Assembly (NCBI GenBank): GCA_031367325.1
Contig: JANLPQ010000041.1
Coordinates: forward strand, 1 to 64,000
Direction of reading: 5' to 3'
DNA from: JAAFIP01 sp031367325
GTDB taxonomy: Bacteria; Pseudomonadota; Gammaproteobacteria; Burkholderiales; Burkholderiaceae_C
Length of the DNA stretch: 64,000 bases
Position numbers and translations under genes: made by a program. This document shows, piece after piece, positions 40,010 through 49,479 of the stretch; position 1 is the first letter of the stretch, and every line of letters begins with the position of its first letter. The notes beneath the pieces are model-generated. The model saw only the letters and a program-made list of their open reading frames with translations, was not told the origin of the DNA and did no database searches.

Positions 40010-42772
40010 TTGGGGACAGCAGCATCAAAACGAGGCCAATTTTGGCGCGCCGACTGGTTTGTCGGCGTGTTGGCAATACTGTGCGTGATTGCCCTGAACA
40101 AAGCCACTAATTTCGTAGATACCTTAGAAAACCGCTTCTACGACTACGGCATTACGCAGTCTGACAAAAAACCGTCCGATCAAATTGCCATAGTGGCTAT
40201 TGACGACCAAAGCGTGGCCAACTTAGGCCGCTGGCCTTGGTCGCGAGATGTTCAGGCTAAGTTGATTGACCAAATTAGCGCAGGCAAACCTAAAGCCATC
40301 ATTAATCAGGTTCTTTACCCTGAGCCACAGATTGAAAAAGGCTTGCCCTTCTTGGTCAAAATCCGCGAGAGCATCAGCGCTGATGAAGTTGCAAGTAACT
40401 CTACACTAAGTGCTATTAGCAAAATTGCAGCCGAGGGCGAAGTTGCTTTGAATGCAGACGCACGTTTAGCGCAGGCGTTTGCTGCTGCAGGAAACGTGGT
40501 TGGCACGGTAAGTTTGTTGCCAGGTGACGCGCGCGGCAAAGCAGATAAAGCATTGAACCCAGCCACGCTAAGGAGTTTGATCAAAGCACCTATTGGCTAC
40601 GGTATGCAAGCGACCGGAATTTTAGAACCTATAGATACCTTGGCTAGAAACGTGAGCTTAGTAGGTCACGGAAACAAAGCTACGGATATCGACGGCACGC
40701 TACGTGTCGAGCCGCTACTGGCTGACTATTACGGCCAATCAATCCCTTCAATCAGCTTAGCGGCGGCATTGAAGGGACTTAATCTTACGCCATCAGATAT
40801 CCAAGTTTTTGCTGCTGAAGATGTTATCCAGATTGGAAAGCTGCGTATCGGCATCAACGAGCTTGCACAAATGCGCCCCTTCTATTATTCAGACAAAGAA
40901 GGTCGCCGGCCTTTTACAGAAGATTCAGCTTTTGATGTAATGTCTGGCAAAATTTCTGCAAACAAGTATGCCGATAAAGTAGTTTTTCTAGGCCCTAGCG
41001 CGGCAGGAGTTGCAGGCGAATTCCCCACACCTTTGGGACGGGGAATGACTGCGCTAGAGCAAAGTGCGCACATTACCTCGGGCATTTTGTCTGAGCACTT
41101 TGTCACTACGCCGTTATGGGTTAGCGCCTTGAGCGCGGCGGTTGTATTGCTAGTGGCTACATATTTAATTTTCCTGCTGCCCAGACTATCCGCTGGTAAT
41201 GCTGCGATAGCAACGGCCTTCATATTTGCGGCGCTACTTATTAGCTCTTATGTATTGCTATCGCGCTATAACAAATGGGCGCACTTGGTATTTCCTGCAG
41301 TCTTGCTGCTCATAGGCCATCTCGCCCTGACCACCAAGCGCTTCTTGGTCACCGAAGCAGGCAAACTCAAATCAGACGAGGAGTCTGCTGAAACTAACCG
41401 CATGATGGGGTTGGCGCTGCAAGGCCAAGGCCAGTTGGACATGGCGTTTGACCGCTTTCGCCGTGTGCCCGGAGGCGATGCGCTGATGGGTAATTTGGGC
41501 AGCTTGGCGCTAGATTTTGAACGCAAACGGCAGTTCAATAAATCACAAGCAGTTTATGAATACATGGCTGGTCTAGACAAAAGCTACAAGGGGCTGGACG
41601 CTAAGCTGAACCGGGCCAAGAATTTGTCCGAAACGGTTATTTTGGGGGGCAGTGGCACGCACCCTGGCGGCACCGTGCTGTTGGCTGGTGGCGGCGTAGA
41701 AAAGCCCATGCTGGGCCGCTACCAAGTGGACAAAGAGCTAGGCAAGGGCGCGATGGGTGTGGTGTACTTAGGCAAAGACCCGAAGATTGGCCGCGTAGTA
41801 GCCATTAAAACCATGGCGCTGTCGCAAGAGTTTGACGGTGACGAGCTGGTCGATGCGCGTGAGCGCTTTTTCCGCGAGGCCGAGACCGCAGGCCGCTTAC
41901 AGCACCAAAATATCGTCACCATTTTTGACGCTGGCGAAGAGCACGATTTAGCCTACATTGCCATGGAGTTTCTCAAAGGCAAAGACTTGATGGACTATTG
42001 CAAGGCCGGTGCCTTACTACCGGTGCCCAAAGTGCTGTCGATTGTGGAGCGCGTAGCGCAAGCGCTGGCTTACGCCCACAAGCAAAACGTGGTGCACCGC
42101 GACATTAAACCCGCCAACATCATGTACGAGATAGACAGCGACACGGTTAAAGTGACTGACTTTGGCATTGCCCGCATCACCGACTCCAGCAAAACCAAAA
42201 CGGGGATTGTGCTGGGCACGCCTAGCTTTATGTCGCCTGAACAGATTGCCGGTAAAAAAGTCGATGGGCGCTCTGACTTATATTCCTTGGGTGTGATGCT
42301 GTTCCAGATGCTCACGGGCGTGCTACCTTTTCGCGGCGACTCCATGGCCGAGCTGATGTACAAAATTGCCAACCAAGAAGCTCCTGATGTGCGCTCAATT
42401 CGCGCTGATTTGACCGAGCAAACCGCCCACGCTGTAGCCTTGTCGCTCAGCAAGCGGCCTGAGACGCGCTTTCAAGACGGCGACCAGTTTGCGGCTGATC
42501 TGCGACTGGCTATTGCTGCCCTGGGCATGGCCATCGAGCCTGTAAGCGTGCCAATCAGCGGTCACACGCCGACAGCCACGCGCTCGCCCCATGCTGATAA
42601 AACGGCGGTTTTGATGGCCTCTGTGGACAACGATGAAACGCTGGTGCTACCCCCTCGCGTCAGCGATGACCCAGCTTTTGCCGCCACGCGCAAAATTGAC
42701 GCTAATACCACCAACTTTGAGAAAACCGTAGTCTCCAAGCCACCCGTTTCGGGTTACAAGAGCGAAAACTAG
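40010..42772 (+). CDS. CHASE2-domain Ser/Thr protein kinase
   Basis: The 920-residue protein begins at a TTG with a CGGAG site nine bases upstream. A membrane helix lies near 17-35 and a CHASE2 sensor follows (IAIVAIDDQSVANLGRWPWS). Two or three helices lie near 370-440 and a helical linker comes next. A Hanks-type kinase starts at about 567: glycine loop GKGAMGVVYLG, Lys600 in VVAIK, HRDIKPANI with Asp698, and DFG at 717-719. A Thr-rich tail carries possible phosphosites. It is the first gene of a five-gene signalling run; its partner phosphatase and FHA genes follow. Confidence 0.92.
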   Translation: MGTAASKRGQFWRADWFVGVLAILCVIALNKATNFVDTLENRFYDYGITQSDKKPSDQIAIVAIDDQSVANLGRWPWSRDVQAKLIDQISAGKPKAIINQVLYPEPQIEKGLPFLVKIRESISADEVASNSTLSAISKIAAEGEVALNADARLAQAFAAAGNVVGTVSLLPGDARGKADKALNPATLRSLIKAPIGYGMQATGILEPIDTLARNVSLVGHGNKATDIDGTLRVEPLLADYYGQSIPSISLAAALKGLNLTPSDIQVFAAEDVIQIGKLRIGINELAQMRPFYYSDKEGRRPFTEDSAFDVMSGKISANKYADKVVFLGPSAAGVAGEFPTPLGRGMTALEQSAHITSGILSEHFVTTPLWVSALSAAVVLLVATYLIFLLPRLSAGNAAIATAFIFAALLISSYVLLSRYNKWAHLVFPAVLLLIGHLALTTKRFLVTEAGKLKSDEESAETNRMMGLALQGQGQLDMAFDRFRRVPGGDALMGNLGSLALDFERKRQFNKSQAVYEYMAGLDKSYKGLDAKLNRAKNLSETVILGGSGTHPGGTVLLAGGGVEKPMLGRYQVDKELGKGAMGVVYLGKDPKIGRVVAIKTMALSQEFDGDELVDARERFFREAETAGRLQHQNIVTIFDAGEEHDLAYIAMEFLKGKDLMDYCKAGALLPVPKVLSIVERVAQALAYAHKQNVVHRDIKPANIMYEIDSDTVKVTDFGIARITDSSKTKTGIVLGTPSFMSPEQIAGKKVDGRSDLYSLGVMLFQMLTGVLPFRGDSMAELMYKIANQEAPDVRSIRADLTEQTAHAVALSLSKRPETRFQDGDQFAADLRLAIAALGMAIEPVSVPISGHTPTATRSPHADKTAVLMASVDNDETLVLPPRVSDDPAFAATRKIDANTTNFEKTVVSKPPVSGYKSEN

Positions 42773-42795
42773 TTATAGTAGGCTACGAATTCACC

Positions 42796-43581
42796 ATGAT
42801 TTACCAATTTTGTTCACAAACCGACCCAGGTCTCGCCCGCGAGAACAATGAGGATGCGGTAACCTACGACCCGCCCACGTCGCTATCAGTTTTAGCGGAC
42901 GGCATGGGCGGCTACAACGCTGGCGAGGTGGCCAGCGGCATGGCTACCGCTTTTATCCGGTCTGAGCTGAGCCGATGGCTGTCGCAAGTGGGTAAAACTG
43001 CCAACGCGCGGGAAGTGCGCCGCGCTATGGAAATTTGTGTCGACAACGCGAACCGCTCCATTTTTAACTCGGCCAACTCCAACCCACAATATGCAGGTAT
43101 GGGCACTACCTTGGTAGTGGGTGTGTGCCACGAAGCACGCTTGATGCTAGGCCATATTGGCGACTCGCGTTGCTACCGTCTACGTGGCGAAGAACTGACG
43201 CAAATCACCAAAGACCACTCTTTGCTGCAAGAGCAGATGGACGCAGGTTTGATCACGCCCGAACAAGCGGCCACGTCGCTGAATAAAAACCTGGTCACCC
43301 GTGCGCTTGGGGTAGAAGACAGTGTTTTGCTTGAGGTCAATGAACACCGCGTTGACGCAGGTGATTTGTATTTAATGTGTTCAGACGGTTTATCAGACAT
43401 GGTGGACGACGCAGGTATTGCCACCATTTTGCAAACTGCTGATACCTTAGAGCAAAAATCAGTAGCGCTGGTTACCGCAGCCAACGCTGCGGGTGGCCGC
43501 GATAATATCTCGGTGTTGCTGTTTCAGGCGCAAGAAGGCACTGAAAAGCGTGGATTTATGTCGCGCTTGCTGAGAAAGTAA
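42796..43581 (+). CDS. PP2C-type protein phosphatase
   Basis: The 261-residue protein has the PP2C metal motifs: RENNEDAV near residue 16, DGMGGYNAGEVAS at 35-47, GHIGDSRCYRLRG, CSDGLSDMV and GGRDNISVLL. It would remove phosphate from targets of the kinase encoded 24 bases upstream. It is cytoplasmic with no anchor. An FHA protein gene follows. Confidence 0.95.
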   Translation: MIYQFCSQTDPGLARENNEDAVTYDPPTSLSVLADGMGGYNAGEVASGMATAFIRSELSRWLSQVGKTANAREVRRAMEICVDNANRSIFNSANSNPQYAGMGTTLVVGVCHEARLMLGHIGDSRCYRLRGEELTQITKDHSLLQEQMDAGLITPEQAATSLNKNLVTRALGVEDSVLLEVNEHRVDAGDLYLMCSDGLSDMVDDAGIATILQTADTLEQKSVALVTAANAAGGRDNISVLLFQAQEGTEKRGFMSRLLRK

Positions 43582-43615
43582 AATACATGTACATCACTAC
43601 CAACAGGAGCCGGCT

Positions 43616-44254
43616 ATGCCGAAAATGATCGTATCGATCGACGGTGTCGTCATCAAAGAAGTCCAACTCACGAAGGACCGTACTACGCTGGGGCGTAGGC
43701 CGTACAACGACATTGTTATTGACAACCTCGCTGTCAGTGGCGAGCACGCCGTGATGCAAATGACCGGCAATGAAGTGTACTTAGAAGACCTTAACAGCAC
43801 CAACGGCACTTACGTGAACGGTAAAGCGGCCAAAAAGCAGCTTTTAGCGCATAACGACACAGTAGAAATCGGCAAATACAAGATCAAATACATCAACGAA
43901 GCGGCCACCGCCAGCTTTGACAAAACGATGGTGATCAAGGCTGGTACTCCAGGGCTTACCCAGCCCCCAGCAGCAGTTGAGTTCAACCCAGCAGGCACAG
44001 CCGCCATCAAGGTGTTGTCAGGCGCAGCTGCGGGCCGCGAAGTGCCGCTGGTCAAGGTAGTTACCACCATTGGCAAGCCCGGCGTAGCAGTAGCCGCCAT
44101 TACTAAGCGCCCCCACGGGTTTGTCGTAGCCCATGTTGAAGGGGCTAACCGGCCCACCTTGAACGGTGTAGCGCTAGGGGCAGAGCCACAAGTGCTCAAG
44201 AACATGGATGTCTTGGAACTAGCCGGCACACAAATGCAGTTTGTGCAGAACTGA
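43616..44254 (+). CDS. FHA-domain protein
   Basis: The 212-residue protein has a full FHA domain at about 20-95: GRRPYNDIVI (Gly26-Arg27), SGEH at 41-44 and LNSTNGTYVNG at 60-70. These are the residues that read phosphothreonine. A second, weaker FHA-like unit occupies about 120-212 (VLSGAAAGREVPLVKVVTTI), without the clear binding residues. It probably docks on the phosphorylated kinase or its targets. An ACAGGAG site precedes the ATG. Confidence 0.93.
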   Translation: MPKMIVSIDGVVIKEVQLTKDRTTLGRRPYNDIVIDNLAVSGEHAVMQMTGNEVYLEDLNSTNGTYVNGKAAKKQLLAHNDTVEIGKYKIKYINEAATASFDKTMVIKAGTPGLTQPPAAVEFNPAGTAAIKVLSGAAAGREVPLVKVVTTIGKPGVAVAAITKRPHGFVVAHVEGANRPTLNGVALGAEPQVLKNMDVLELAGTQMQFVQN

Positions 44255-44350
44255 TAGCGCTAGATTTAAAACAATAAGGAACCATGCAGCGGCGCTGCAT
44301 AATTTCCGCGCCTACAAAACTGGCAGTTAACACTACGCACAGGACACGGG

Positions 44351-46588
44351 ATGCAGGCGCTGCTTAAACATTGGCCTCGCATCGCCGTCACCTTGATCCC
44401 CATGGTGATCGCTCTGCTGCATGCCAGCCAGCTGATCTCGATCGACGTTTTTAAGCGCCTTGACGACATCATCTACGATAGCCGCCTGCGTGCCACAATG
44501 CCCAATTCGGTGGACAACCGCATCGCCATTGTCGACATTGACGAAAAAAGCCTGGCCGAGGTGGGCCGCTGGCCTTGGGGCCGCGACAAAATGGCCACCT
44601 TGGTAGATGAGCTATTTGACAAGCAGCAAGTGGCGATTGTGGGTTTTGACATCGTCTTTGCCGAGGCCGACGACAGCTCGGGCCTCAAACGCCTGCGCCA
44701 GCTGGCTACCCAAGAATTGCGCGACCAACCCGGTTTTGCCGAGCGGCTAAGTCAAATTCAAGGCAGCCTAGACTATGACGCTGCCTTTGCCCGATCGCTG
44801 CAAAAACGCCCTGCAGTGATGGGCTACTACTTAACCAGCGACCGCGACGGGCGCACCAGCGGTGCCTTGCCCGCTCCGGTGATGCAAAAAGAGGCCTTGG
44901 CAGGTAGACCCATCCAGTTTACAGGCTGGTCCGGCTACGGGTCGAACATCGCACCACTGGCCGCCGCAGCGCCCATGGCGGGGTTTTTCAATTCAATCAC
45001 CGACCTTGACGGCGTGGTGCGCTCTATTCCGCTGATTGCCGAACACAAAGGGCAATATTATGAGTCCTTGTCTCTGGCCATCTTTCGCATGTTGACCGGC
45101 TTGCCCAAGGTAGAGCCTGGGTTTCCGCAAGAGAAGTTTTTGTCGCGCAATTACCAAGGTCTAGAAAGCATTTTGCTGCGCCAAAATGGCAAAACATTGG
45201 CTATTCCGGTAGACAACCGAGTAGCTGCGCTGGTGCCGTTTCGCGGGCCGGCCGGGTCTTTTACCTACTATTCTGCAGCCGATGTAGTAGCTAAGCGACT
45301 ACCGGCTAATGCACTGAAAGGCAAAATTGTTTTGGTGGGCACCACTGCACCCGGCTTGCTTGACTTGCGCGTTACGCCCGTGGGCGAGACCTACCCGGGT
45401 GTCGAGGTGCATGCCAATATGCTGTCGGGCTTTTTGGATGGGCGGGTGGTGGTTAAACCTGACTACGCAGTAGGTTTTGAAGTGGTCATATTAGTGTTGG
45501 CTGGGTTGGTCTTAGCTATAGCGCTGCCGCTGTTATCAGCGCCCAAAGCCGTGGGGTTAAGTTTGGTTGTTGTCGCTAGTTTGGTAGGGCTAAATGTGTG
45601 GCTGTTTACCGGCTATGGCTTAGTCTTGCCGCTGGCGTCTGCCTTGGTGATGGCGCTTACCGCGTTTGCGCTGAACATGAGCTACGGCTATTTTGTAGAA
45701 AGTAAATCCAAACGTTTGATCGCCAACATGTTTGCCGCCTACGTGCCGCCCGAGCTGGTAGACGAGATGGTCAAAGACCCCGACAGCTACAGCATGAAGG
45801 CGGTGAACAAAGACCTGACCGTGATGTTTTGCGACATGCGCGGCTTTACCAATTTGTCTGAGAAGATGGAGCCTACTGCGCTGCAAAGTTTGCTCAATAA
45901 CTTGTTTAGCCGCCTGACCGAAATCATCCAGGCCAACCGCGGTACCACCGACAAATACATGGGCGACTGCGTGATGGCGTTTTGGGGCGCCCCGGTAGAC
46001 ACGCCCGACCATGCGCAGCTGGCCATTAAAGCCGCGCTGGAGATGTGCGACGCCGTGCGCAAAATTAACGTTGAACACCGCGCCAAAGGCATCCCCGAGA
46101 TTGGCGTAGGCATAGGCCTGAACACCGGCACCATGTGCGTAGGCAACATGGGGTCGGACATTCGCCGCAGCTACACCGTGATTGGCGACGCGGTCAACCT
46201 GGGCGCGCGCCTAGAAGGCTTGTCTAAAAACTACGGCGTAGAAATAGTGGTCAGCGAAACCACCAAAAAACTAGGCACCCAGTTTGCCTGGCAAGAGCTG
46301 GACAAAGTGCGCGTCAAAGGCAAAGAACAAGCCGTGTCCATCTACCGCCCCGTGGCGCCTGCCGACGTGAGTGCTAAAAACCACAGTGACGAACTAAAGA
46401 CATGGTCCAGTTTACTTAAGGCCTACAGAAACCAAGACTGGGAACAGTGCGATGTGCAAATTTTAAATTTACAACGCCTTAATGCCAAAAAATTCCTTTA
46501 CCAACTGTATGCTGACCGTGTAGCCTCACTACGTTTGCTGCCTTTTGACCCCAGTTGGGACGGCGCGACCAACTACGACACCAAGTAA
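44351..46588 (+). CDS. CHASE2-domain class III adenylate cyclase
   Basis: The 745-residue protein has one N-terminal helix, a CHASE2 sensor (IAIVDIDEKSLAEVGRWPWG) and C-terminal helices near 380-445. A class III cyclase domain starts at about 485. The metal aspartates are D495 (in FCDMRGFT) and D539 (in KYMGDCV); K535 binds the adenine, and YTVIGDAVN has the Thr expected of class IIIb cyclases. It makes cAMP. It has the same CHASE2 sensor type as the kinase upstream, which suggests that both read related signals. Confidence 0.93.
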   Translation: MQALLKHWPRIAVTLIPMVIALLHASQLISIDVFKRLDDIIYDSRLRATMPNSVDNRIAIVDIDEKSLAEVGRWPWGRDKMATLVDELFDKQQVAIVGFDIVFAEADDSSGLKRLRQLATQELRDQPGFAERLSQIQGSLDYDAAFARSLQKRPAVMGYYLTSDRDGRTSGALPAPVMQKEALAGRPIQFTGWSGYGSNIAPLAAAAPMAGFFNSITDLDGVVRSIPLIAEHKGQYYESLSLAIFRMLTGLPKVEPGFPQEKFLSRNYQGLESILLRQNGKTLAIPVDNRVAALVPFRGPAGSFTYYSAADVVAKRLPANALKGKIVLVGTTAPGLLDLRVTPVGETYPGVEVHANMLSGFLDGRVVVKPDYAVGFEVVILVLAGLVLAIALPLLSAPKAVGLSLVVVASLVGLNVWLFTGYGLVLPLASALVMALTAFALNMSYGYFVESKSKRLIANMFAAYVPPELVDEMVKDPDSYSMKAVNKDLTVMFCDMRGFTNLSEKMEPTALQSLLNNLFSRLTEIIQANRGTTDKYMGDCVMAFWGAPVDTPDHAQLAIKAALEMCDAVRKINVEHRAKGIPEIGVGIGLNTGTMCVGNMGSDIRRSYTVIGDAVNLGARLEGLSKNYGVEIVVSETTKKLGTQFAWQELDKVRVKGKEQAVSIYRPVAPADVSAKNHSDELKTWSSLLKAYRNQDWEQCDVQILNLQRLNAKKFLYQLYADRVASLRLLPFDPSWDGATNYDTK

Positions 46589-46619
46589 AATCCCTACTAG
46601 GACAAGGAACCATCGCGCT

Positions 46620-47411
46620 ATGAAAGTACGGGTTTTAGGCTGCTCCGGCGCCATCGCTCACAACTGCCGCACCACGTCATTTTTAATTGACGACGATTTG
46701 CTGGTCGACGCAGGCACCGGCGTAGGTGACCTCAGCCTGCACGAGATGAGAGCGATCAACGATGTGGTGTTGACCCACTCCCATCTCGACCATATTGCCG
46801 CCCTGCCGCTGATGCTGGATTCGGTTGCCTCGCAGCGCAGCGCGCCCCTGCGCGTGCATGCGCTTCCACAAACCATAGCCGCGCTGCAGCAGCACATTTT
46901 TAACAACACCATTTGGCCCGACTTTAGCAAAATCCCCTCGCCCGAGGCACCGTTTTTAACCTTTCACCCCATCCGCCAAGGCCAGTTTATTCAGTTTGCC
47001 AATAAAACTGTAGAGGTACTGCCCGCTGTGCACACCGTGCCCGCCGTAGGCTACGCCATCAACGCGGGGCAAGGCAACTGGGTGTTCACCGGCGACACCG
47101 AGCGCAACCCCGCCTTTTGGCAGCGCCTTAACCAAATGCACGTTGCCATGCTGGTGATAGAAACCGCCTTTAGCAACCGCGAGACCGACCTGGCCAAGCG
47201 CAGCCTGCACCTGTCCCCCATGGCCCTGGCCGACGAGCTAGACTGCATCGCCAAAGACAAAAACTACCCCATCTACATCACCCACACCAAACCGGCTGAG
47301 ACCGAGCTGATCATGAGCGAAGTGCAACGCTTCGACCAAACCCACCCCAGCGGCCCCAACGTCACCCACGACATCCGCTGGCTGCGGGCCGGGCAAGAGT
47401 TTGAGCTGTAA
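46620..47411 (+). CDS. Metallo-beta-lactamase-fold, class II cAMP-phosphodiesterase-like
   Basis: The product has 263 residues from the ATG at 46620, which has an AAGGAAC site; the open frame extends into the cyclase gene. The zinc motif is LTHSHLDHIA (residues 51-60), and FTGDTERNPAF and YITHTKPAE supply other ligands. Similarity to class II cyclic nucleotide phosphodiesterases is inferred from MKVRVLGCSGAIAHNCRTTS, the spacing and the cyclase neighbour 31 bases upstream. It may degrade the cAMP made by that enzyme. Confidence 0.82.
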   Translation: MKVRVLGCSGAIAHNCRTTSFLIDDDLLVDAGTGVGDLSLHEMRAINDVVLTHSHLDHIAALPLMLDSVASQRSAPLRVHALPQTIAALQQHIFNNTIWPDFSKIPSPEAPFLTFHPIRQGQFIQFANKTVEVLPAVHTVPAVGYAINAGQGNWVFTGDTERNPAFWQRLNQMHVAMLVIETAFSNRETDLAKRSLHLSPMALADELDCIAKDKNYPIYITHTKPAETELIMSEVQRFDQTHPSGPNVTHDIRWLRAGQEFEL

Positions 47412-47454
47412 CGGCGCAAGGGTTAATTCAGCAGCGCCACAAACGTGTACTAAT

Positions 47455-47510
47455 GTTCGATTAATCAGACTTTAATAGACTAAAACTCGATTTTGTTCGA
47501 TAATTCGAAC
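47455..47510 (+). promoter_or_regulatory. Candidate HipB operator upstream of hipB
   Basis: GTTCGA-TAAT-TCGAAC (47495-47510) is a perfect inverted repeat that abuts the hipB ATG. A further GTTCGA half-site lies at 47455-47460, exactly 40 bases upstream. HipB-type repressors bind such palindromes and autoregulate hipBA. Confidence 0.65.
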
Positions 47511-47783
47511 ATGTCAAATACCAAAGCTGTGAGTGCCAAGGCCAGTACGCCCCGCGAGTTTGGCGTGCAATTTCGTGCAGAGCGCGAGGCGCGCGGCATG
47601 ACCCAACAAGACCTTGCTGCCGCTATCAACCGCCGTCGCCAGGCCATTGGCGACATAGAGGACGGTAAAAACGTAGGCCTGATGACGGTGTTTATGGCGC
47701 TAGCGGCCATGGGCAAATGTGTGGAAATCAAAAGCAGCCGACTTGAGCTGGAGAATATAGAAAGCTTTTTGAGAGAAGAATGA
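47511..47783 (+). CDS. hipB: HipB-like XRE antitoxin and repressor
   Basis: The product has 90 residues from the ATG at 47511; a TTG six codons upstream lies within the operator. The helix-turn-helix is MTQQDLAAAINRRRQAIGDI, with EFGVQFRAEREARG before it, as in HipB proteins. It is the antitoxin and repressor for hipA, which starts one base after its stop codon. No ribosome site unlike the usual was noted. Confidence 0.88.
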   Translation: MSNTKAVSAKASTPREFGVQFRAEREARGMTQQDLAAAINRRRQAIGDIEDGKNVGLMTVFMALAAMGKCVEIKSSRLELENIESFLREE

Positions 47784-47784
47784 C

Positions 47785-49023
47785 ATGGCTGATTTGACAC
47801 AAAAGATCAAAAAGCTGTATGGCCATACCCCGCAAGGCCACGCTGGGCAGCTAGACCGTGAATCACAATACGTGTGGCGCTACACCACATCAAAAAGTGA
47901 CTGCGAATTATCTTTGGCTATGCCCATCCGCGCCGCCAGCTACAACAGCAGCCAGCCACACCCTATTTTTTCAATGAACCTGCCAGAGGGCGACCAGTTT
48001 TACCGGTTGTCGCAACGGTTCAAAAAGACTTTCGCCAAATTTGACGAAATGGCCATATTGTCTATCGTGGGCCACGACCAAATCGGTCGCGTTCAGCTAA
48101 CCCAAGAACTTGATGAGAAACGCACCAGGCGGGCTACAGTAGGCCTGGCGCAAATCAAACAAAGCCAAGCGCATGAAAAACTGTTTGATTATTTAGCCGA
48201 GCAATACTACGACACCGGCATATCTGGTGCGCAACCTAAAGTTATGGTGCCAGATGCTGATGTAGTGGTGCCCGACAGCAAATCTACCGCGCGAAACTCA
48301 GATCTCATTATCAAAACCGGCGGCCTGCAATATCCATTTTTGAGCCAAAACGAATATGTGTGCATGCTGGCAGCCCAAAAAGCCGGCATAGAAGTGCCAG
48401 AATTCCACCTGTCCGATGACGGGTCGCTGTACATCATGCGGCGGTTTGACCTGCTAGCCGATGGCACCAAGCTAGGGTTTGAAGACTTTGCCGTACTGGG
48501 CAACGCAGGCTACGATGCCAAGGGTAACTACAAATACCAAGGCAGCTACGAGGCCATTGCCAAAATAATAGGCGCCTACTGCGGTGACAATAACGCTGTA
48601 CTGCAAAAGCAAAACTACTTTGAATACCTTACCCTGTCTTGCATGGTGCGCAATGGCGACGCGCACCTGAAAAATTTTGGCTTGATATATACGCACCCTG
48701 CAGCACCTGCCAGCACCATGCTGGCCCCATTGTTTGACGTAGTCACGACATCAGCCTACGACCACGAAGACACCAGAACCCAAAGAGTGCTGTCTGACCG
48801 TACATTAGCCCTCAAGCTCAACAAGTCAGACAGCTACCCCACACGCAAACAGTTAGCAGACTTTGGCCGCACCGCATGCCACGTAGCCCAACCAGAACAC
48901 GTGATACAGCGCATAGGCCAAGCTATGACCGAAGTAATGCAAGCCCACAAGACTCTTTTTTCCAAGGCATTTGGCGCCCGTATGGCATTGGAATGGGACA
49001 ACGGTAAAACGTCTCTAGCGTAA
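47785..49023 (+). CDS. hipA: HipA-like serine/threonine kinase toxin
   Basis: The 412-residue protein has the HipA pattern. ISGAQPK at about 146-152 is the ATP loop, NGDAHLKNFGL carries the catalytic Asp292, and APLFDVVTT holds the metal-binding Asp. The known HipA phosphorylates glutamyl-tRNA synthetase; the target of this branch is not known. The N-terminal half is a normal HipA N1 domain. It is coupled to hipB by a one-base gap. A full-length dispersed repeat follows its end. Confidence 0.92.
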   Translation: MADLTQKIKKLYGHTPQGHAGQLDRESQYVWRYTTSKSDCELSLAMPIRAASYNSSQPHPIFSMNLPEGDQFYRLSQRFKKTFAKFDEMAILSIVGHDQIGRVQLTQELDEKRTRRATVGLAQIKQSQAHEKLFDYLAEQYYDTGISGAQPKVMVPDADVVVPDSKSTARNSDLIIKTGGLQYPFLSQNEYVCMLAAQKAGIEVPEFHLSDDGSLYIMRRFDLLADGTKLGFEDFAVLGNAGYDAKGNYKYQGSYEAIAKIIGAYCGDNNAVLQKQNYFEYLTLSCMVRNGDAHLKNFGLIYTHPAAPASTMLAPLFDVVTTSAYDHEDTRTQRVLSDRTLALKLNKSDSYPTRKQLADFGRTACHVAQPEHVIQRIGQAMTEVMQAHKTLFSKAFGARMALEWDNGKTSLA

Positions 49024-49038
49024 TAACGACATCAAATT

Positions 49039-49103
49039 ACTATTAATTTCATAGCTGCTTGAGCAGGTTCTACGGGCTAGAACGGTTAAAACGCTTATGA
49101 AAT
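49039..49103 (-). repeat. Dispersed repeat, full-length copy after hipA
   Basis: CATAGCTGCTTGAGCAGGTT followed by CTACGGGCTAGAACGGTTAA is a long copy that extends to ACGCTTATGAAAT. It is nearly identical to the copies at 50398-50460 and 50977-51040. Confidence 0.9.
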
Positions 49104-49155
49104 CAGCCCTCAATAGCATTCAAAGTAAACAGGGTGCTGCTACGGATGGCTGAGG

Positions 49156-49479
49156 TTATGTCTTCCCATAAGTCGAGTCGTGGTCTGGGTAAACTTTAAG
49201 AAAGCGCATAAATTCGCCGTCTCTCATGGCCGTAGCTCGCCTGGCTTGCGTAATGCGCAGTGAATACACAGCATCAATGCCTGCGGGTAGCCTGACACTA
49301 CTAATTTTTTCCCACTCCAAACCCTGATCTTTATAAACTGGGTCCCAGCTAAGCTTTAGCAGTTTTTGCAGGGTGGCTAAAACCCTGCCGCGTTCATTTT
49401 TGTCTAATTCAAGCAGGCTCTTTAGAAACTCTGGGTTGTTGATGTCTAGTTTGACGCTATGGCTTGGTAGATTGGCCAT
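49156..49479 (-). CDS. RelE-superfamily-like toxin
   Basis: The 107-residue protein has the small RelE/ParE-like layout: an N-terminal helical pair (FLKSLLELDKNERGRVLATL), then a beta-rich half (LEWEKISSVRLPAGIDAVYS, AMRDGEFMRFLKVYPDHDST). The final HDSTYGK is often seen in such toxins. Its start overlaps the end of the gene upstream by 23 bases. Family placement is moderate; no search could be run. Confidence 0.65.
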   Translation of the reverse strand: MANLPSHSVKLDINNPEFLKSLLELDKNERGRVLATLQKLLKLSWDPVYKDQGLEWEKISSVRLPAGIDAVYSLRITQARRATAMRDGEFMRFLKVYPDHDSTYGKT

